Assembly: GCF_022836495.1 (NCBI RefSeq)
Contig: NZ_BQXM01000001.1
Coordinates: forward strand, 124,001 to 188,000
Source: Desulforhabdus sp. TSK
GTDB taxonomy: Bacteria > Desulfobacterota > Syntrophobacteria > Syntrophobacterales > Syntrophobacteraceae
Direction: 5' to 3'
DNA: 64,000 nucleotides
Shown one piece after another: positions 34,918 through 43,657 of the stretch (position 1 is its first letter; each line of letters starts with the position of its first letter). The position numbers were made by a program, and so were the translations under genes. Below the pieces are notes generated by a model that made no database searches, had not been told where the DNA came from, and worked only from the letters and a program-made list of their open reading frames with translations.

Positions 34918-35390
34918 GAGTCGGGTTCGGCTACGATGTACACGCTTTTGTGGAGGGGCGCCCGCTTATCCTGGGAGGCATCGAAATCCCTCACACCCAC
35001 GGGCTCCTGGGGCATTCCGACGCGGATGTGCTCCTGCATGCCGTTGCCGATGCGCTCCTGGGGGCGGCCGCGCTGGGAGATATCGGACGCCACTTCCCGG
35101 ATTCAGACCCGGCATACAAGGGGATATCCAGCCTGCTGCTCCTGGAGCGTACGGTGGAGCTCATCCGCAGGGAGGGCTTCTCGGTTCACAACGTCGACAG
35201 CACCCTGGTGCTGCAGAAGCCTCGACTGGCGCCCTACATTTCCAGGATGGTGGAAGAAATTGCCCGGGTCATGGGCCTCCCGGTTTCGGCAGTCAATGTC
35301 AAGGCGACCACGACGGAAAAGTTGGGCTTCACGGGCCGCCAGGAAGGGGTTGCCGCCTATGCCGTGGTGCTGCTCAATGAGGCCGTTTGA
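34914..35390 (+). CDS. ispF: MECDP synthase
   Basis: IspF cyclises CDP-ME 2-phosphate to the cyclodiphosphate. The 158-residue protein has [29 protein letters not shown] with the zinc ligands, [22 protein letters not shown], and the C-terminal [14 protein letters not shown]. Start ATG 34914 gives the standard N-terminus; ATG 34908 is two codons upstream. Coupled to ispD. Confidence 0.96.
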   Translation: MRVGFGYDVHAFVEGRPLILGGIEIPHTHGLLGHSDADVLLHAVADALLGAAALGDIGRHFPDSDPAYKGISSLLLLERTVELIRREGFSVHNVDSTLVLQKPRLAPYISRMVEEIARVMGLPVSAVNVKATTTEKLGFTGRQEGVAAYAVVLLNEAV

Positions 35391-35456
35391 AGGCGGCGCA
35401 GGGCGGGCCCAACACGTGCCCCGGTGCGCTGAAGTGTCTGAATGGAGATTACACGC

Positions 35457-36941
35457 ATGGGATTGCAGCTGTTCAATACCCTGACCAGGAATAAAGAAGA
35501 ATTTGTTCCCCTCGAACCGGGCAAGATAAGGTTTTATGTCTGCGGCGTGACGGTCTACGATCACTGCCACATCGGCCATGCCCGGTCGGCCATCGTTTTC
35601 GACGTCATCTACCGGTACCTCATGCATCTGGGCTATGAAGTCACCTATGTGCGCAATTTTACGGACATCGATGACAAGATCATCCGGCGGGCCAATGAAG
35701 AGGGAACAGACTACCGTACCATTGCCCAGCGCTACATCACCGCGTTTTACGAGGATATGGACGCCCTGGGCGTCCTGCGGCCCAACCTGGAACCCCTCGC
35801 TACGGACAACATCCCCGGCATGATTGAAATCATCCAAAAACTGATGGACAAGGGCATTGCCTATCAGTCGGGGACCGACGTGTACTTTCAGGTGGAGGGG
35901 TTTCCGTCTTATGGAAGGCTGTCGGGGCGGGCACTGGAAGATATGATGGCGGGAGCCCGGGTGGAGGTGGACGCCAATAAACGGAATCCCATGGATTTTG
36001 TCCTCTGGAAGGGGAGCAAGCCCGGTGAGCCTGCCTGGGACAGCCCGTGGGGACCCGGACGGCCCGGCTGGCACATCGAATGTTCCGCCATGGGCAACCG
36101 TTTTCTGGGAAAGACTTTCGACATCCACGGGGGCGGGAAGGATCTGATTTTCCCTCATCACGAGAATGAGATCGCTCAAAGCGAGGCGGCCTTCGATGCC
36201 CCCTTTGTAAAATACTGGATCCACAATGGATTTGTGAACATCAATAACGAAAAGATGTCCAAATCTCTTGGAAATTTCTTCACCATCCGGGATGTGCTCC
36301 AGCGGGTTCACCCGGAAGCGCTGCGTCTTTTCGTTTTGAGCAAGCATTATCGCAGTCCCGTGGATTTTTCGGATGAAACAGTGGCCGAAGCCGAGCGCGG
36401 CCTGGAAAAGCTTTACCACACACTGGCGGCGGTGAAGGATCGCACGCCCGCTTCCCAGGAGGGTGAGACAGCCGAAAAGGCCCTCCAGTCCCAGGATTCC
36501 GAGCTCTTCCAGGAAACATTGGCCCTGCCCCAGGCCTTCACCGAAGCCATGGACAATGACTTCAACACGGCTCAGGTCATCGGGTATTTCTTCGGTCTGC
36601 AGCGCCATCTGCAGCGCTTTCTCGACCGCTTCGGGCAGAAGAAGCTGAAAGGGCCGGCGGCGGCCCTGGCCCGAAAGGCGGCATCCACTCTGCGGCAGTA
36701 CGCCGGAATCATGGGGCTGCTGAGTCTCGAGCCCGAAGTGTTCATGCAGGAGCAGAGAATGCTCAAGCTGAAAGCCACGGGGATGATGGCGGAAGAGGTG
36801 GAACGACTCATCGAGCTGCGACAGCAGGCAAGGAAGAACAAGGATTTCGCTGAAGGGGATCGCATCCGGAAGGAACTGGAAGACAAGGGCATCCAGCTGG
36901 AAGATACAGCGGGGGGAACGCGCTGGAGAGTCACCGTGTGA
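35457..36941 (+). CDS. cysS: Cysteinyl-tRNA synthetase
   Basis: CysRS charges tRNA-Cys. The 494-residue class I enzyme shows the zinc Cys in YVCGVTVYD, the HIGH motif in CHIGHARS, the zinc site GWHIECSAMG with HGGGKDLIFPHHENE, and KMSKS in NNEKMSKSLGNF. The C-terminal DALR-type domain ends near residue 490. Start ATG 35457 follows GGAG; ATG 35442 is an alternative. It ends at a strong terminator. Confidence 0.97.
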   Translation: MGLQLFNTLTRNKEEFVPLEPGKIRFYVCGVTVYDHCHIGHARSAIVFDVIYRYLMHLGYEVTYVRNFTDIDDKIIRRANEEGTDYRTIAQRYITAFYEDMDALGVLRPNLEPLATDNIPGMIEIIQKLMDKGIAYQSGTDVYFQVEGFPSYGRLSGRALEDMMAGARVEVDANKRNPMDFVLWKGSKPGEPAWDSPWGPGRPGWHIECSAMGNRFLGKTFDIHGGGKDLIFPHHENEIAQSEAAFDAPFVKYWIHNGFVNINNEKMSKSLGNFFTIRDVLQRVHPEALRLFVLSKHYRSPVDFSDETVAEAERGLEKLYHTLAAVKDRTPASQEGETAEKALQSQDSELFQETLALPQAFTEAMDNDFNTAQVIGYFFGLQRHLQRFLDRFGQKKLKGPAAALARKAASTLRQYAGIMGLLSLEPEVFMQEQRMLKLKATGMMAEEVERLIELRQQARKNKDFAEGDRIRKELEDKGIQLEDTAGGTRWRVTV

Positions 36942-36947
36942 TTGTAC

Positions 36948-36990
36948 AAAAAGGGCGGACCTGCCGGGAAGCGCAGGCCCGCCCTTTTTG
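36948..36990. terminator. Rho-independent terminator after cysS
   Basis: AAAAAGGGCGG..CCTGC pairs with GCAGG..CCGCCCTTTTT, with a short loop and T-runs on both strands. It follows the cysS stop by 6 bases and can work in both directions, also closing the minus-strand fmdB transcript. Confidence 0.9.
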
Positions 36991-37065
36991 TGTGCAGGCA
37001 AGCCACCGACTTTTTCCGGAGGGTGGCCCTCCGCACAATTCAGGACGATGGTGCGTTGTGGACCA

Positions 37066-37314
37066 TCAGGCTCTGCCGCAGCAGCTCCCGGGGACGCAGC
37101 CCTGAGCTCCAGGGCGGGATCCGCAGCAGCCCGTGTCGCCCGCTCCGGGCATCCTGCCTTCACCTTTCAGACCGGAAGCGCTGGAGGTGGCCGAAAGGAG
37201 CTTTTGAACCTTCGTTCCACCGCACTGGGGGCATTGGATCTGTTCACTGTCGGAAAACACGAGGTGTTCGCTCACTGCGGCACAGTCCGTACAGAGATAT
37301 TCAAAAATGGGCAT
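37066..37314 (-). CDS. FmdB-family zinc-ribbon protein
   Basis: An 82-residue protein with the FmdB start MPIFEYLCTDC and a second pair CPQCGG, forming a zinc ribbon, then a Gly-Ser tail with more Cys (CCGS, CCGRA). FmdB was named as a putative regulator next to formamidase genes; its action is unproven. Start ATG 37314 has AGGAGG. It is downstream of the NifX-like gene with a 37-base gap. Confidence 0.88.
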   Translation of the reverse strand: MPIFEYLCTDCAAVSEHLVFSDSEQIQCPQCGGTKVQKLLSATSSASGLKGEGRMPGAGDTGCCGSRPGAQGCVPGSCCGRA

Positions 37315-37351
37315 GGGTGCCGTCCTCCTGCTTGTTTGAGATTGAATCATC

Positions 37352-37738
37352 TCAGTGATGGTGGCCGCATCCGCCGCCGCCTGCATGGCCGGCGCAGGTA
37401 TGTGCTGCCGTAAACTGGGGAAGCTTGCCGCTTTGAATCATTTCGACGTTTTGCCGCACCGTTCCCTGCATGGCCCGGAAGACGTTCAATCCAGCCGCCT
37501 GGAGCTTCATCAGGGCGCCCATGCCGATTCCGCCCGTGGCGATGCCGTCCACCTGGCGTCCGCCAAGGGCCTTGACCGGCTGGCACATGCCGTGTGCATG
37601 GTGCTGATCGCCGTTTTGAATCTCTTCGACGCCAAGGGTTTCCGTATCGACAATGACAAAGCCCGGGGCGGACCCAAAGTGCCCGAAAACGACGCTGTCC
37701 AAGCCCTGCAGATTTTCCGTGGGAAAACAGACCTTCAT
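37352..37738 (-). CDS. NifX/NafY-type dinitrogenase cofactor-binding domain protein
   Basis: A 128-residue protein. The domain (PF02579 type) starts MKVCFPTENLQGLDSVVFGHFGSAP-like and contains ATGGIGMGALMKLQAAG; the C-terminal tail (CAGHAGGGGCGHHH) is a metal-binding end. Members hold or carry Fe-Mo or Fe-S clusters; in non-nif settings like this they are small metal-cluster proteins of unknown client. Start ATG 37738 after GAGG. A strong promoter lies 79 bases upstream; fmdB is next in the operon. Confidence 0.88.
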   Translation of the reverse strand: MKVCFPTENLQGLDSVVFGHFGSAPGFVIVDTETLGVEEIQNGDQHHAHGMCQPVKALGGRQVDGIATGGIGMGALMKLQAAGLNVFRAMQGTVRQNVEMIQSGKLPQFTAAHTCAGHAGGGGCGHHH

Positions 37739-37816
37739 AACCTCAATCTCCAATGTGTAAGTGATCAAAAATTGACGGGATACATCACGTCCTCATGTGG
37801 TTAAAACTTAAGCGGA

Positions 37817-37845
37817 TATATAGATTTTAATTTCACGGTTGTCAA
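37817..37845 (-). promoter_or_regulatory. Sigma70-type promoter of the NifX-like/fmdB operon
   Basis: On the minus strand TTGACA (37840-37845) and TATATA (37817-37822) with an ideal 17-base spacer, 79 bases from the start codon. Confidence 0.8.
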
Positions 37846-37891
37846 CCCGGGCTCCCGGTTCTGTCCGTCACGGCCGGAGTCGGCTGCCTTC

Positions 37892-37919
37892 TTGAAAAAA
37901 TCCCTCAAAGGACTATATA
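37892..37919 (+). promoter_or_regulatory. Promoter of the bifunctional nuclease gene
   Basis: TTGAAA (37892-37897) and TATATA (37914-37919) with a 16-base spacer, 39 bases upstream of ATG 37958. Confidence 0.65.
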
Positions 37920-37957
37920 AGTACCATGTTAATTTACTCAACGTTCAGGAGGCAGCC

Positions 37958-38413
37958 ATGGACTCAAAGGAATTTGTCATTGCCAAGGAAGTATTCATCA
38001 AGACGGACCGGATTCAGGGCAACACCGTCATCTTAAAAGAGTCAGAGGACGATCCCAATTATTTCCTCATGTTTGTGGGAGATGCCGAAGTTACCGCTAT
38101 CGCCAAGGAAAAGGGACTGGTGGACCCCAAACGCCCCCTCACCCATGAGCTTTACCTCTCCATCTTGAAAAAAACCGGCGTCGTCTTCGATCATATCGAA
38201 ATCTTTTCCATGCAGGAAAACACATACTATGCCAAGGTCTATGTAAAGGTGGGGGATGACATGGAGATCTTCGACAGCCGGCCCAGTGATGCCGTGGCCC
38301 TGGCTCTCCATGAAAACTGCCCCATCTGGGTGAGCCGCAGCCTGATGCGGCGCGAATTGTCCCAGGCAGAAATTCAAGAATTTGAAATGATCATACGCAC
38401 CGTCAAGTTCTGA
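37958..38413 (+). CDS. Bifunctional nuclease (BFN) domain protein
   Basis: A 151-residue protein of the DUF151 type. Hallmarks: a strand-rich start, RPLTHELYLSILKKTGVVFDHIEI, YYAKVYV and the diagnostic DSRPSDAVALAL near 107-118. Plant members cut DNA and RNA; the bacterial role is unclear. Start ATG 37958 follows AGGAGG. Divergent from the NifX-like operon. Confidence 0.9.
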   Translation: MDSKEFVIAKEVFIKTDRIQGNTVILKESEDDPNYFLMFVGDAEVTAIAKEKGLVDPKRPLTHELYLSILKKTGVVFDHIEIFSMQENTYYAKVYVKVGDDMEIFDSRPSDAVALALHENCPIWVSRSLMRRELSQAEIQEFEMIIRTVKF

Positions 38414-38661
38414 TTTTCCCCTTCCGCCTTCGGAACAGTTAGTTTCTCGTTGACTCGCGTCGACCTTTTGATTAGACGGGGCTTGATTTCCGGCCCTTCG
38501 AAAGAACGACGCGGGCCACCTGGACAGCCGGTATGCGCCGGCTTTGTCTTTTTGTGGAATTTGGCGCTCAGAGGTCCGGCAAACGGTTCCTCCATGTGCG
38601 AGTACGTTCCGCCTCCCCGTCACCCTGTGCAGTGCATTGAATCAAGTGAGGAAATTTACCC

Positions 38662-39852
38662 ATGGGAATCCAAACGGCTTCCGCCACCTTCACCCGTTTT
38701 TTTGTTCCCGAGCCCGCGACGGAGGATTTCTGGAGCTTTGTGGAAGAAAAATTACAGGCCGGGGCTTTCAAAGAGCCCGACGAAGTCGAAGAGCAGTCTG
38801 TCGGCTTCGCGACCTGGGAGGACTTTTTCGAGTCGTCCTTCCCGTACGGGTCTTACCACAAGGGTGAATACGTGGCCTTCCAGTTTCGCTGCGATCAGCG
38901 CAGGGTTCCCGCCATCGTCGTGAAAAAATATATTCGGGATGCCGTCCGTAAGTTCCACAGTGAAAACAACGAAAAGTGGCCTTCACGCCAGGAAAGGCAG
39001 GAGATTCGGGAGAATGTCCAAAACTGGCTGCTGAACCGGTCCTTCCCTCAACCATCCGCCTGTGAAGTGGTATGGAATCCTGCGGCGAAATGGATGTTTG
39101 TCGGCACGACCGGCACCAAGATGCTGGATGCCTTCCTGGAGCACTTTGAAAAGCATTTCGGAATCTATCCCGTGCCCCTGTACCACGCTCAATGGGCTTT
39201 GAACCTGATTCCCCTCGACGAGCGACAAAAAGATGCTTTGAGCGCCCTGGTCCCGCTGCAGTCGCCTCAAAGCATGGAGGACGGGCGATTCCTGGGGTAT
39301 GAGTTTCTCACCTGGCTCTGGTATTTCATTGAAAGCTCCGAGGGCGGAATCCGATTTCACGGCGCCACGGGCGAAAAGGAAGCGGAGCTGCACCTGGGAG
39401 AGCGTATGGTGCTGACCCTTCCGGGAGAAGGGAGGGAAAAGGTTGTTTGCACCACCCAGGCCAACTCCCTCCACGAGGCGCGAACGGCGCTTCAGCAGGG
39501 GAAGCAGGTCCATGAGATCCAGCTTTTCCTCATCATCGGCGAGGACGAATACCTGCTGACCCTGGACAGCGCTCTCTGGGCCGTGAAGGGACTCAAGACC
39601 CCCAAACAGTTGAAGGATTACGACGAAGAGGACCAGGATTCTCTGTTCCTGGAAAAGATGTACTTCCTGGAGGATGTTACCTCGGTCCTCAATGCGTTTT
39701 ACGGGAAGTTCCTGCTGGAGCGTTTGAATCCCGGCTGGGAATCCGACAGCCTGCCGCTCCTCAAGCAGTGGGTCCAGGGGAACGGTGAAGTGCCGGCCCG
39801 GGAAGAAGCGGCAGGGGAGGAAGAGAGCGGCCCCGCATCCACTCCCTTTTGA
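38662..39852 (+). CDS. RdgC-like recombination-associated protein
   Basis: A 396-residue protein. The N-terminus (GIQTASATFTRFFVPEPA) and the segment GYEFLTWLWYFIESSEGG match RdgC-type proteins, as does the paired-strand C-terminal half. RdgC forms a ring around DNA and limits RecA filaments. It is longer than E. coli RdgC by about 95 residues, with an acidic tail (AREEAAGEEESGP), so I call it RdgC-like only. Next gene is a membrane protein 38 bases downstream. Confidence 0.72.
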   Translation: MGIQTASATFTRFFVPEPATEDFWSFVEEKLQAGAFKEPDEVEEQSVGFATWEDFFESSFPYGSYHKGEYVAFQFRCDQRRVPAIVVKKYIRDAVRKFHSENNEKWPSRQERQEIRENVQNWLLNRSFPQPSACEVVWNPAAKWMFVGTTGTKMLDAFLEHFEKHFGIYPVPLYHAQWALNLIPLDERQKDALSALVPLQSPQSMEDGRFLGYEFLTWLWYFIESSEGGIRFHGATGEKEAELHLGERMVLTLPGEGREKVVCTTQANSLHEARTALQQGKQVHEIQLFLIIGEDEYLLTLDSALWAVKGLKTPKQLKDYDEEDQDSLFLEKMYFLEDVTSVLNAFYGKFLLERLNPGWESDSLPLLKQWVQGNGEVPAREEAAGEEESGPASTPF

Positions 39853-39889
39853 TGTGTTGCAAGAATGACGAAAGCGCCTTGAAAGGGAC

Positions 39890-40990
39890 ATGAACGTTCA
39901 ACCGGCCTACGAAACATTTCTGGAGCTGCTCCGCACCCACTGGATGAGTGCGATTTTCATCCTGCTGACGTTGGTCACCCTGTTCGTCCTTTTGGGGTTC
40001 CGCTGGTGGCTGCGGCGGCGACTGCAAAAGCTCCTGGAAGAACGCTTCGAGGAAGAAAACGAGCTGGATCGCCTCCCGTCTCCCGGCCCGACCGACCAGG
40101 AAGCCCTCGCGCTCATCAAGTCGTTGCGCAGTGAGGTGTGGGAGCTGCCCGAATCGGAGCTCCTGCTGAGTGTGGATGCCCTCATGCAGCGCGGCATGGG
40201 GATCGTGCGCTCCGTGGCGAGGGTGTATCATTCCGGGGTGGAAGCTCCCCAGTACGCTGCCTCCATGGCTGAAATGCTTCAAATGATCCACCGCATCAGC
40301 GCTCGCCTGGCTCACCTCTCCACGGCAGCCCCCTTCAGTATTTTGGGCAATCGAAAGCTGAGCGAATATCAGCGCTACTATGAAGTCTATCGAAAGATCA
40401 ACGAAAATCCCATTCTGCAGCTCTTGAAGCGCAATCCGCAGCTTTACAAACTTGCCCGGTGGGCCATGAACATCAAGAACCTGGGAAATCCTCTCTACTG
40501 GGCGGGAAGGGAATTGAGCCGGGAGGGGTATTTTTTCCTCCTGCGCTGGTTCTACCTTTCGTTCACCAGTCAGGTGGGGCGGGAAGCCATGCGTCTTTAC
40601 AGCGGCCGCCATTTTCAGACGGAGGAAGATCGTGACGCCGCGCTGGTCTGCTACCGCCTGTACGCTTTCACGCGTCAATGGGGTGGACCGTCAGCCGTCG
40701 AGTGGTCCATTCTGGTAGATTACGTGACGCATCATGCGGCCCTGGAGTCCACTACCCAGCTGCACATACTCTCGCGATGGTCCCAGGACCGCCTTCCTAA
40801 AGATCTCGACGGGCAGACGCTCCAGACCCGCTCCGGGAAAAAGTGGTACAAAGAGGGGCTCAAACGCCTCCTGGACGGTGACAAAAAGCCCATCCCCCTG
40901 AAGTCTCAGCTCATCCGGGAAGAAATTGCGGCCATGGACAGGGAGCCCAAGGGTGCTGCGGATGCTGCATCTTATACTCCAAACGGATAA
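39890..40990 (+). CDS. Membrane-anchored hypothetical protein
   Basis: A 366-residue protein with one N-terminal membrane helix (residues 20-38, AIFILLTLVTLFVLLGFRWW) then a basic, helical cytosolic part including RRRLQKLLEERFEEENE and LLKRNPQLYKLARWAMNIKN. I know this layout in related anaerobes but no function. The gene follows the RdgC-like gene closely, so they probably share a transcript. Confidence 0.7.
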   Translation: MNVQPAYETFLELLRTHWMSAIFILLTLVTLFVLLGFRWWLRRRLQKLLEERFEEENELDRLPSPGPTDQEALALIKSLRSEVWELPESELLLSVDALMQRGMGIVRSVARVYHSGVEAPQYAASMAEMLQMIHRISARLAHLSTAAPFSILGNRKLSEYQRYYEVYRKINENPILQLLKRNPQLYKLARWAMNIKNLGNPLYWAGRELSREGYFFLLRWFYLSFTSQVGREAMRLYSGRHFQTEEDRDAALVCYRLYAFTRQWGGPSAVEWSILVDYVTHHAALESTTQLHILSRWSQDRLPKDLDGQTLQTRSGKKWYKEGLKRLLDGDKKPIPLKSQLIREEIAAMDREPKGAADAASYTPNG

Positions 40991-41013
40991 GATCGTGACT
41001 TATTGATAATCCT

Positions 41014-41083
41014 GTAGGAGCGGCTTCCAGCCGCGATGGAAATAGCTGGCTCCATCAGAATCGCGGCTGGAAGCCGCTCCTAC
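41014..41083. repeat. REP-type palindrome, family A copy 3
   Basis: Begins GTAGGAGCGGCTTCCAGCCG and ends CGGCTGGAAGCCGCTCCTAC; arms are the same as in the copy at 11169, with a different centre. It lies between convergent genes. Confidence 0.85.
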
Positions 41084-41159
41084 AAATGTCAAGATTTTAC
41101 CCGTTCGCAGTATAATAGTGCCATGAGAGATCCAGGCGCCATGAGGATCCTCAGACGTC

Positions 41160-43346
41160 TCAGCTCTCCTGCTGTATCCTGAGCAGGCGCAAACCGTTGA
41201 AAATCACAAGGAGCGAAGCGCCCATGTCGGCAGCAATGGCCATCCAGAGGGTTGCCGTTCCCCAGAGGGTCATGGCGATGAAGAAGATCTTCACACCGAG
41301 AGAAAACACGATGTTTTGCTTGATGACCCTGAGCGTCCTGCGGGAGTGCCGGATCAACCAGGGCAGTTTGGACAGATCGTCGGACATGAGGGCGATGTCG
41401 GCCGTTTCGATGGCGGCGTCGGTTCCCATGGCTCCCATGGCGATGCTCACCGATGCCACTGCCATGGCCGGCGCATCGTTGACGCCGTCCCCCACCATGG
41501 CCACATGGCCCCAGTCTTCCTGCAGCGCCGCCACAGCCCGGACCTTGCCCTCGGGGAGGAGCTCCGCACGGTACGAATCCACTCCAGTGGCGAGGGCCAT
41601 CTTCCGGGCCGTCCCTTCGTTGTCCCCCGTAATCATGACGACGGCTTCGATGCCCAGTCGCTTCAGCTGTAAAACCGTTTCCCGCGCCTCGGGGCGCAGC
41701 TGGTCCGAGATGCTCATGAGGCCGCACACATGGTCCTCGCACCACATGATCACGAGAGAATGCCCTTCGTCTTCGACCCGAGTGGCCGTCTCATGAAACT
41801 CGGGCGTTTCGTGACGCCATTGCTCCAGAAGTCGGTGATTTCCAATCCAGTAGGATTTGCCGTGGAGTGTCCCCTGGGCTCCCTGCCCCGGAAGAATGGA
41901 GAAGTCCTCGGCCTGAGGACGTTCCATTCCCCTGGAATCCGCCAGCTTCAGAATGGCGCGGGCGAAGGGGTGTGTGCAATGGGATTCCAGGGCGGCGGCG
42001 TTGGCGAGTAGTTCATCCTCGGTGTGATGGTCTGTGGGGATGATCTGTTGCACCGAGGGTTCGCCGAAGGTGAGGGTCCCGGTTTTATCCAGGGCGATGG
42101 CTTTGATGCGTGCGGGGGCTTCCAGGAATGCGCCTCCCTTGATGAGCACCCCGTTGCGTGCAGCGGAGGTGAGGCCTGCCACAATGCTCACTGGAGTGGA
42201 AATGACGAGAGAGCAGGGGCAGGCGATGACGAGAATCACCAGGGCCTGGTAGAGCCAGTCGGCCCAGGCTCCGCCAAAGAGGAGCGGTGGTACGACGGCG
42301 ATGAGGAAGGCGAGGGCCATCATGGTGGGGGTGTAGATGCGTGCGAACTGGTCCACCCATTGTTCGGTCGGGGCGCGGCGGGCCTGAGCTTCCTCCACCA
42401 TGCGGATGATGCGCGAAAGGGTCGTGTCCGAAGCGGGCCGGGTAGATCGAAACTCGATGGAGCCTTCAGCGTTGATGGTGCCGGCAAACACTTCATCACC
42501 CGGCTCCTTGACAACGGGTGTGGATTCACCGGTGATGGGCGACTGATCGACAGAGGTGATTCCTCGCGTGACAACCCCATCCAGGGGGATCTTTTCCCCG
42601 GGGCGCACAAGGACGGTGACTCCCACCGGGATGTCCTCCACCGGCTTTTCCTCGATGTCCCCGTCGGTGGGGCAGATGAAGCGGGCTGTGGTGGGGGAGA
42701 TATCCACGAGGGCCTTGATGGCCCGCCGCGCCCTTTCCACGCTCCAGGATTCCAGGACGAGGGCCAGGGAGAAAAGAAAACTGACGGAGGCGGCTTCGAG
42801 CCACTGCCCGATGGTCATGGCTCCCAGCACGGCGACGGTCATGAGGAGGTTCATGTCCGGTTGGAGGCGGCGGGCGGAAAAATAGGCCTTGGGTAAGACA
42901 TACCAGATGCCGGCAAAGACGGCCGCTGCATAAAAGGCGATTCCCGCTGTCCCATGGCCGAGAGTGTCTGCGGGTCTTTCCCGCAGGGCCTCCAGGATGC
43001 TCCCCAGCCGGTAGGCTTCCAGTAAAAAACCCACCAGGATCAGAGCTCCGCTCGCCGCGCACAGTATCAGGCGACCGTGGCGCTGCCACATCCCTTCCTC
43101 CACGGCGCAAACGCCCGAGGCGCAGGCCTCTTCCCAGGGGACGGCTTCCATTCCGGTAGCGGCTACGACTTCCCTGACTTTCTGAGGTGTCACCGTTTCA
43201 TCGGTGGAGACCACCGTCATCTTGCTGTTCAGCAGATCGAAGGTGAGGTTCAATTCTCCACCCACCAGGGGCCCTACCTGCCTCTTGAGGACAGCGATCT
43301 CCTCCCCGCAGCACATGCCCTTGATGCGAAAGGCCATTCGTTCCAT
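41160..43346 (-). CDS. Heavy-metal P1B-type ATPase (Zn/Cd/Pb exporter-like)
   Basis: A 728-residue ion pump. An N-terminal metal-binding domain has a Cys pair in MCCGEE (Cys12-Cys13), the CCxxE form seen in ZntA-type pumps rather than the CxxC of copper pumps. Then about eight membrane helices with the ion site IACPCSLV (CPC at 376-378), DKTGT with the phosphorylated Asp at 420, TGES in the actuator, HPFARAI, and MVGDGVNDAPA. Exports Zn, Cd or Pb. ATG 43346 follows GGAG. No regulator is next to it. Confidence 0.92.
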   Translation of the reverse strand: MERMAFRIKGMCCGEEIAVLKRQVGPLVGGELNLTFDLLNSKMTVVSTDETVTPQKVREVVAATGMEAVPWEEACASGVCAVEEGMWQRHGRLILCAASGALILVGFLLEAYRLGSILEALRERPADTLGHGTAGIAFYAAAVFAGIWYVLPKAYFSARRLQPDMNLLMTVAVLGAMTIGQWLEAASVSFLFSLALVLESWSVERARRAIKALVDISPTTARFICPTDGDIEEKPVEDIPVGVTVLVRPGEKIPLDGVVTRGITSVDQSPITGESTPVVKEPGDEVFAGTINAEGSIEFRSTRPASDTTLSRIIRMVEEAQARRAPTEQWVDQFARIYTPTMMALAFLIAVVPPLLFGGAWADWLYQALVILVIACPCSLVISTPVSIVAGLTSAARNGVLIKGGAFLEAPARIKAIALDKTGTLTFGEPSVQQIIPTDHHTEDELLANAAALESHCTHPFARAILKLADSRGMERPQAEDFSILPGQGAQGTLHGKSYWIGNHRLLEQWRHETPEFHETATRVEDEGHSLVIMWCEDHVCGLMSISDQLRPEARETVLQLKRLGIEAVVMITGDNEGTARKMALATGVDSYRAELLPEGKVRAVAALQEDWGHVAMVGDGVNDAPAMAVASVSIAMGAMGTDAAIETADIALMSDDLSKLPWLIRHSRRTLRVIKQNIVFSLGVKIFFIAMTLWGTATLWMAIAADMGASLLVIFNGLRLLRIQQES

Positions 43347-43530
43347 TGCATCTCCGTTCTTGAAAGCGCTTTTTTTTATTATAATCCCGTTGGCCATTGC
43401 AGGCTCGTGGTTTCCATTGCGGCCTCATGCATTCAGAAGAAGCAGGGTGGACTGCGTCCGTTAGGCAGCAGTAGGGTGACTATGTCCACCAGGCAGTTTT
43501 CGCACGTGAAATTTCATCCGTGAGTAAGTA

Positions 43531-43630
43531 ACAGTCTGAAAATTCGTTTGCTCGTCATTCCGGCTTAAAGACCGCCGGAATGACGAAATAAGGTGCATGC
43601 CAAGAGTGATTGACTCACTTTTCAGACAGC
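43531..43630. repeat. CATTCCGG-type dispersed element, copy A
   Basis: Runs from ACAGTCTGAAAATTC through CGTCATTCCGGCTTAAAG and GCCGGAATGACG to GTGATTGACTCACTTTTCAG. It shares its ends and order with the copy at 60171-60316 but lacks the 47-base centre. Placed between the P-ATPase gene and the AsmA-like gene. Confidence 0.7.
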
Positions 43631-43657
43631 TTCTAAGCGTTGTGCCCCCTCTTTCCG

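Noticed and set aside
35103-37163. A 686-residue open frame antisense to ispF and cysS, and similar long antisense frames (458-1600, 3057-4703, 21749-22714, 60869-62128)
   Set aside because: They are shadows of GC-rich codons opposite clearly recognisable genes; none has a family pattern or a ribosome site.
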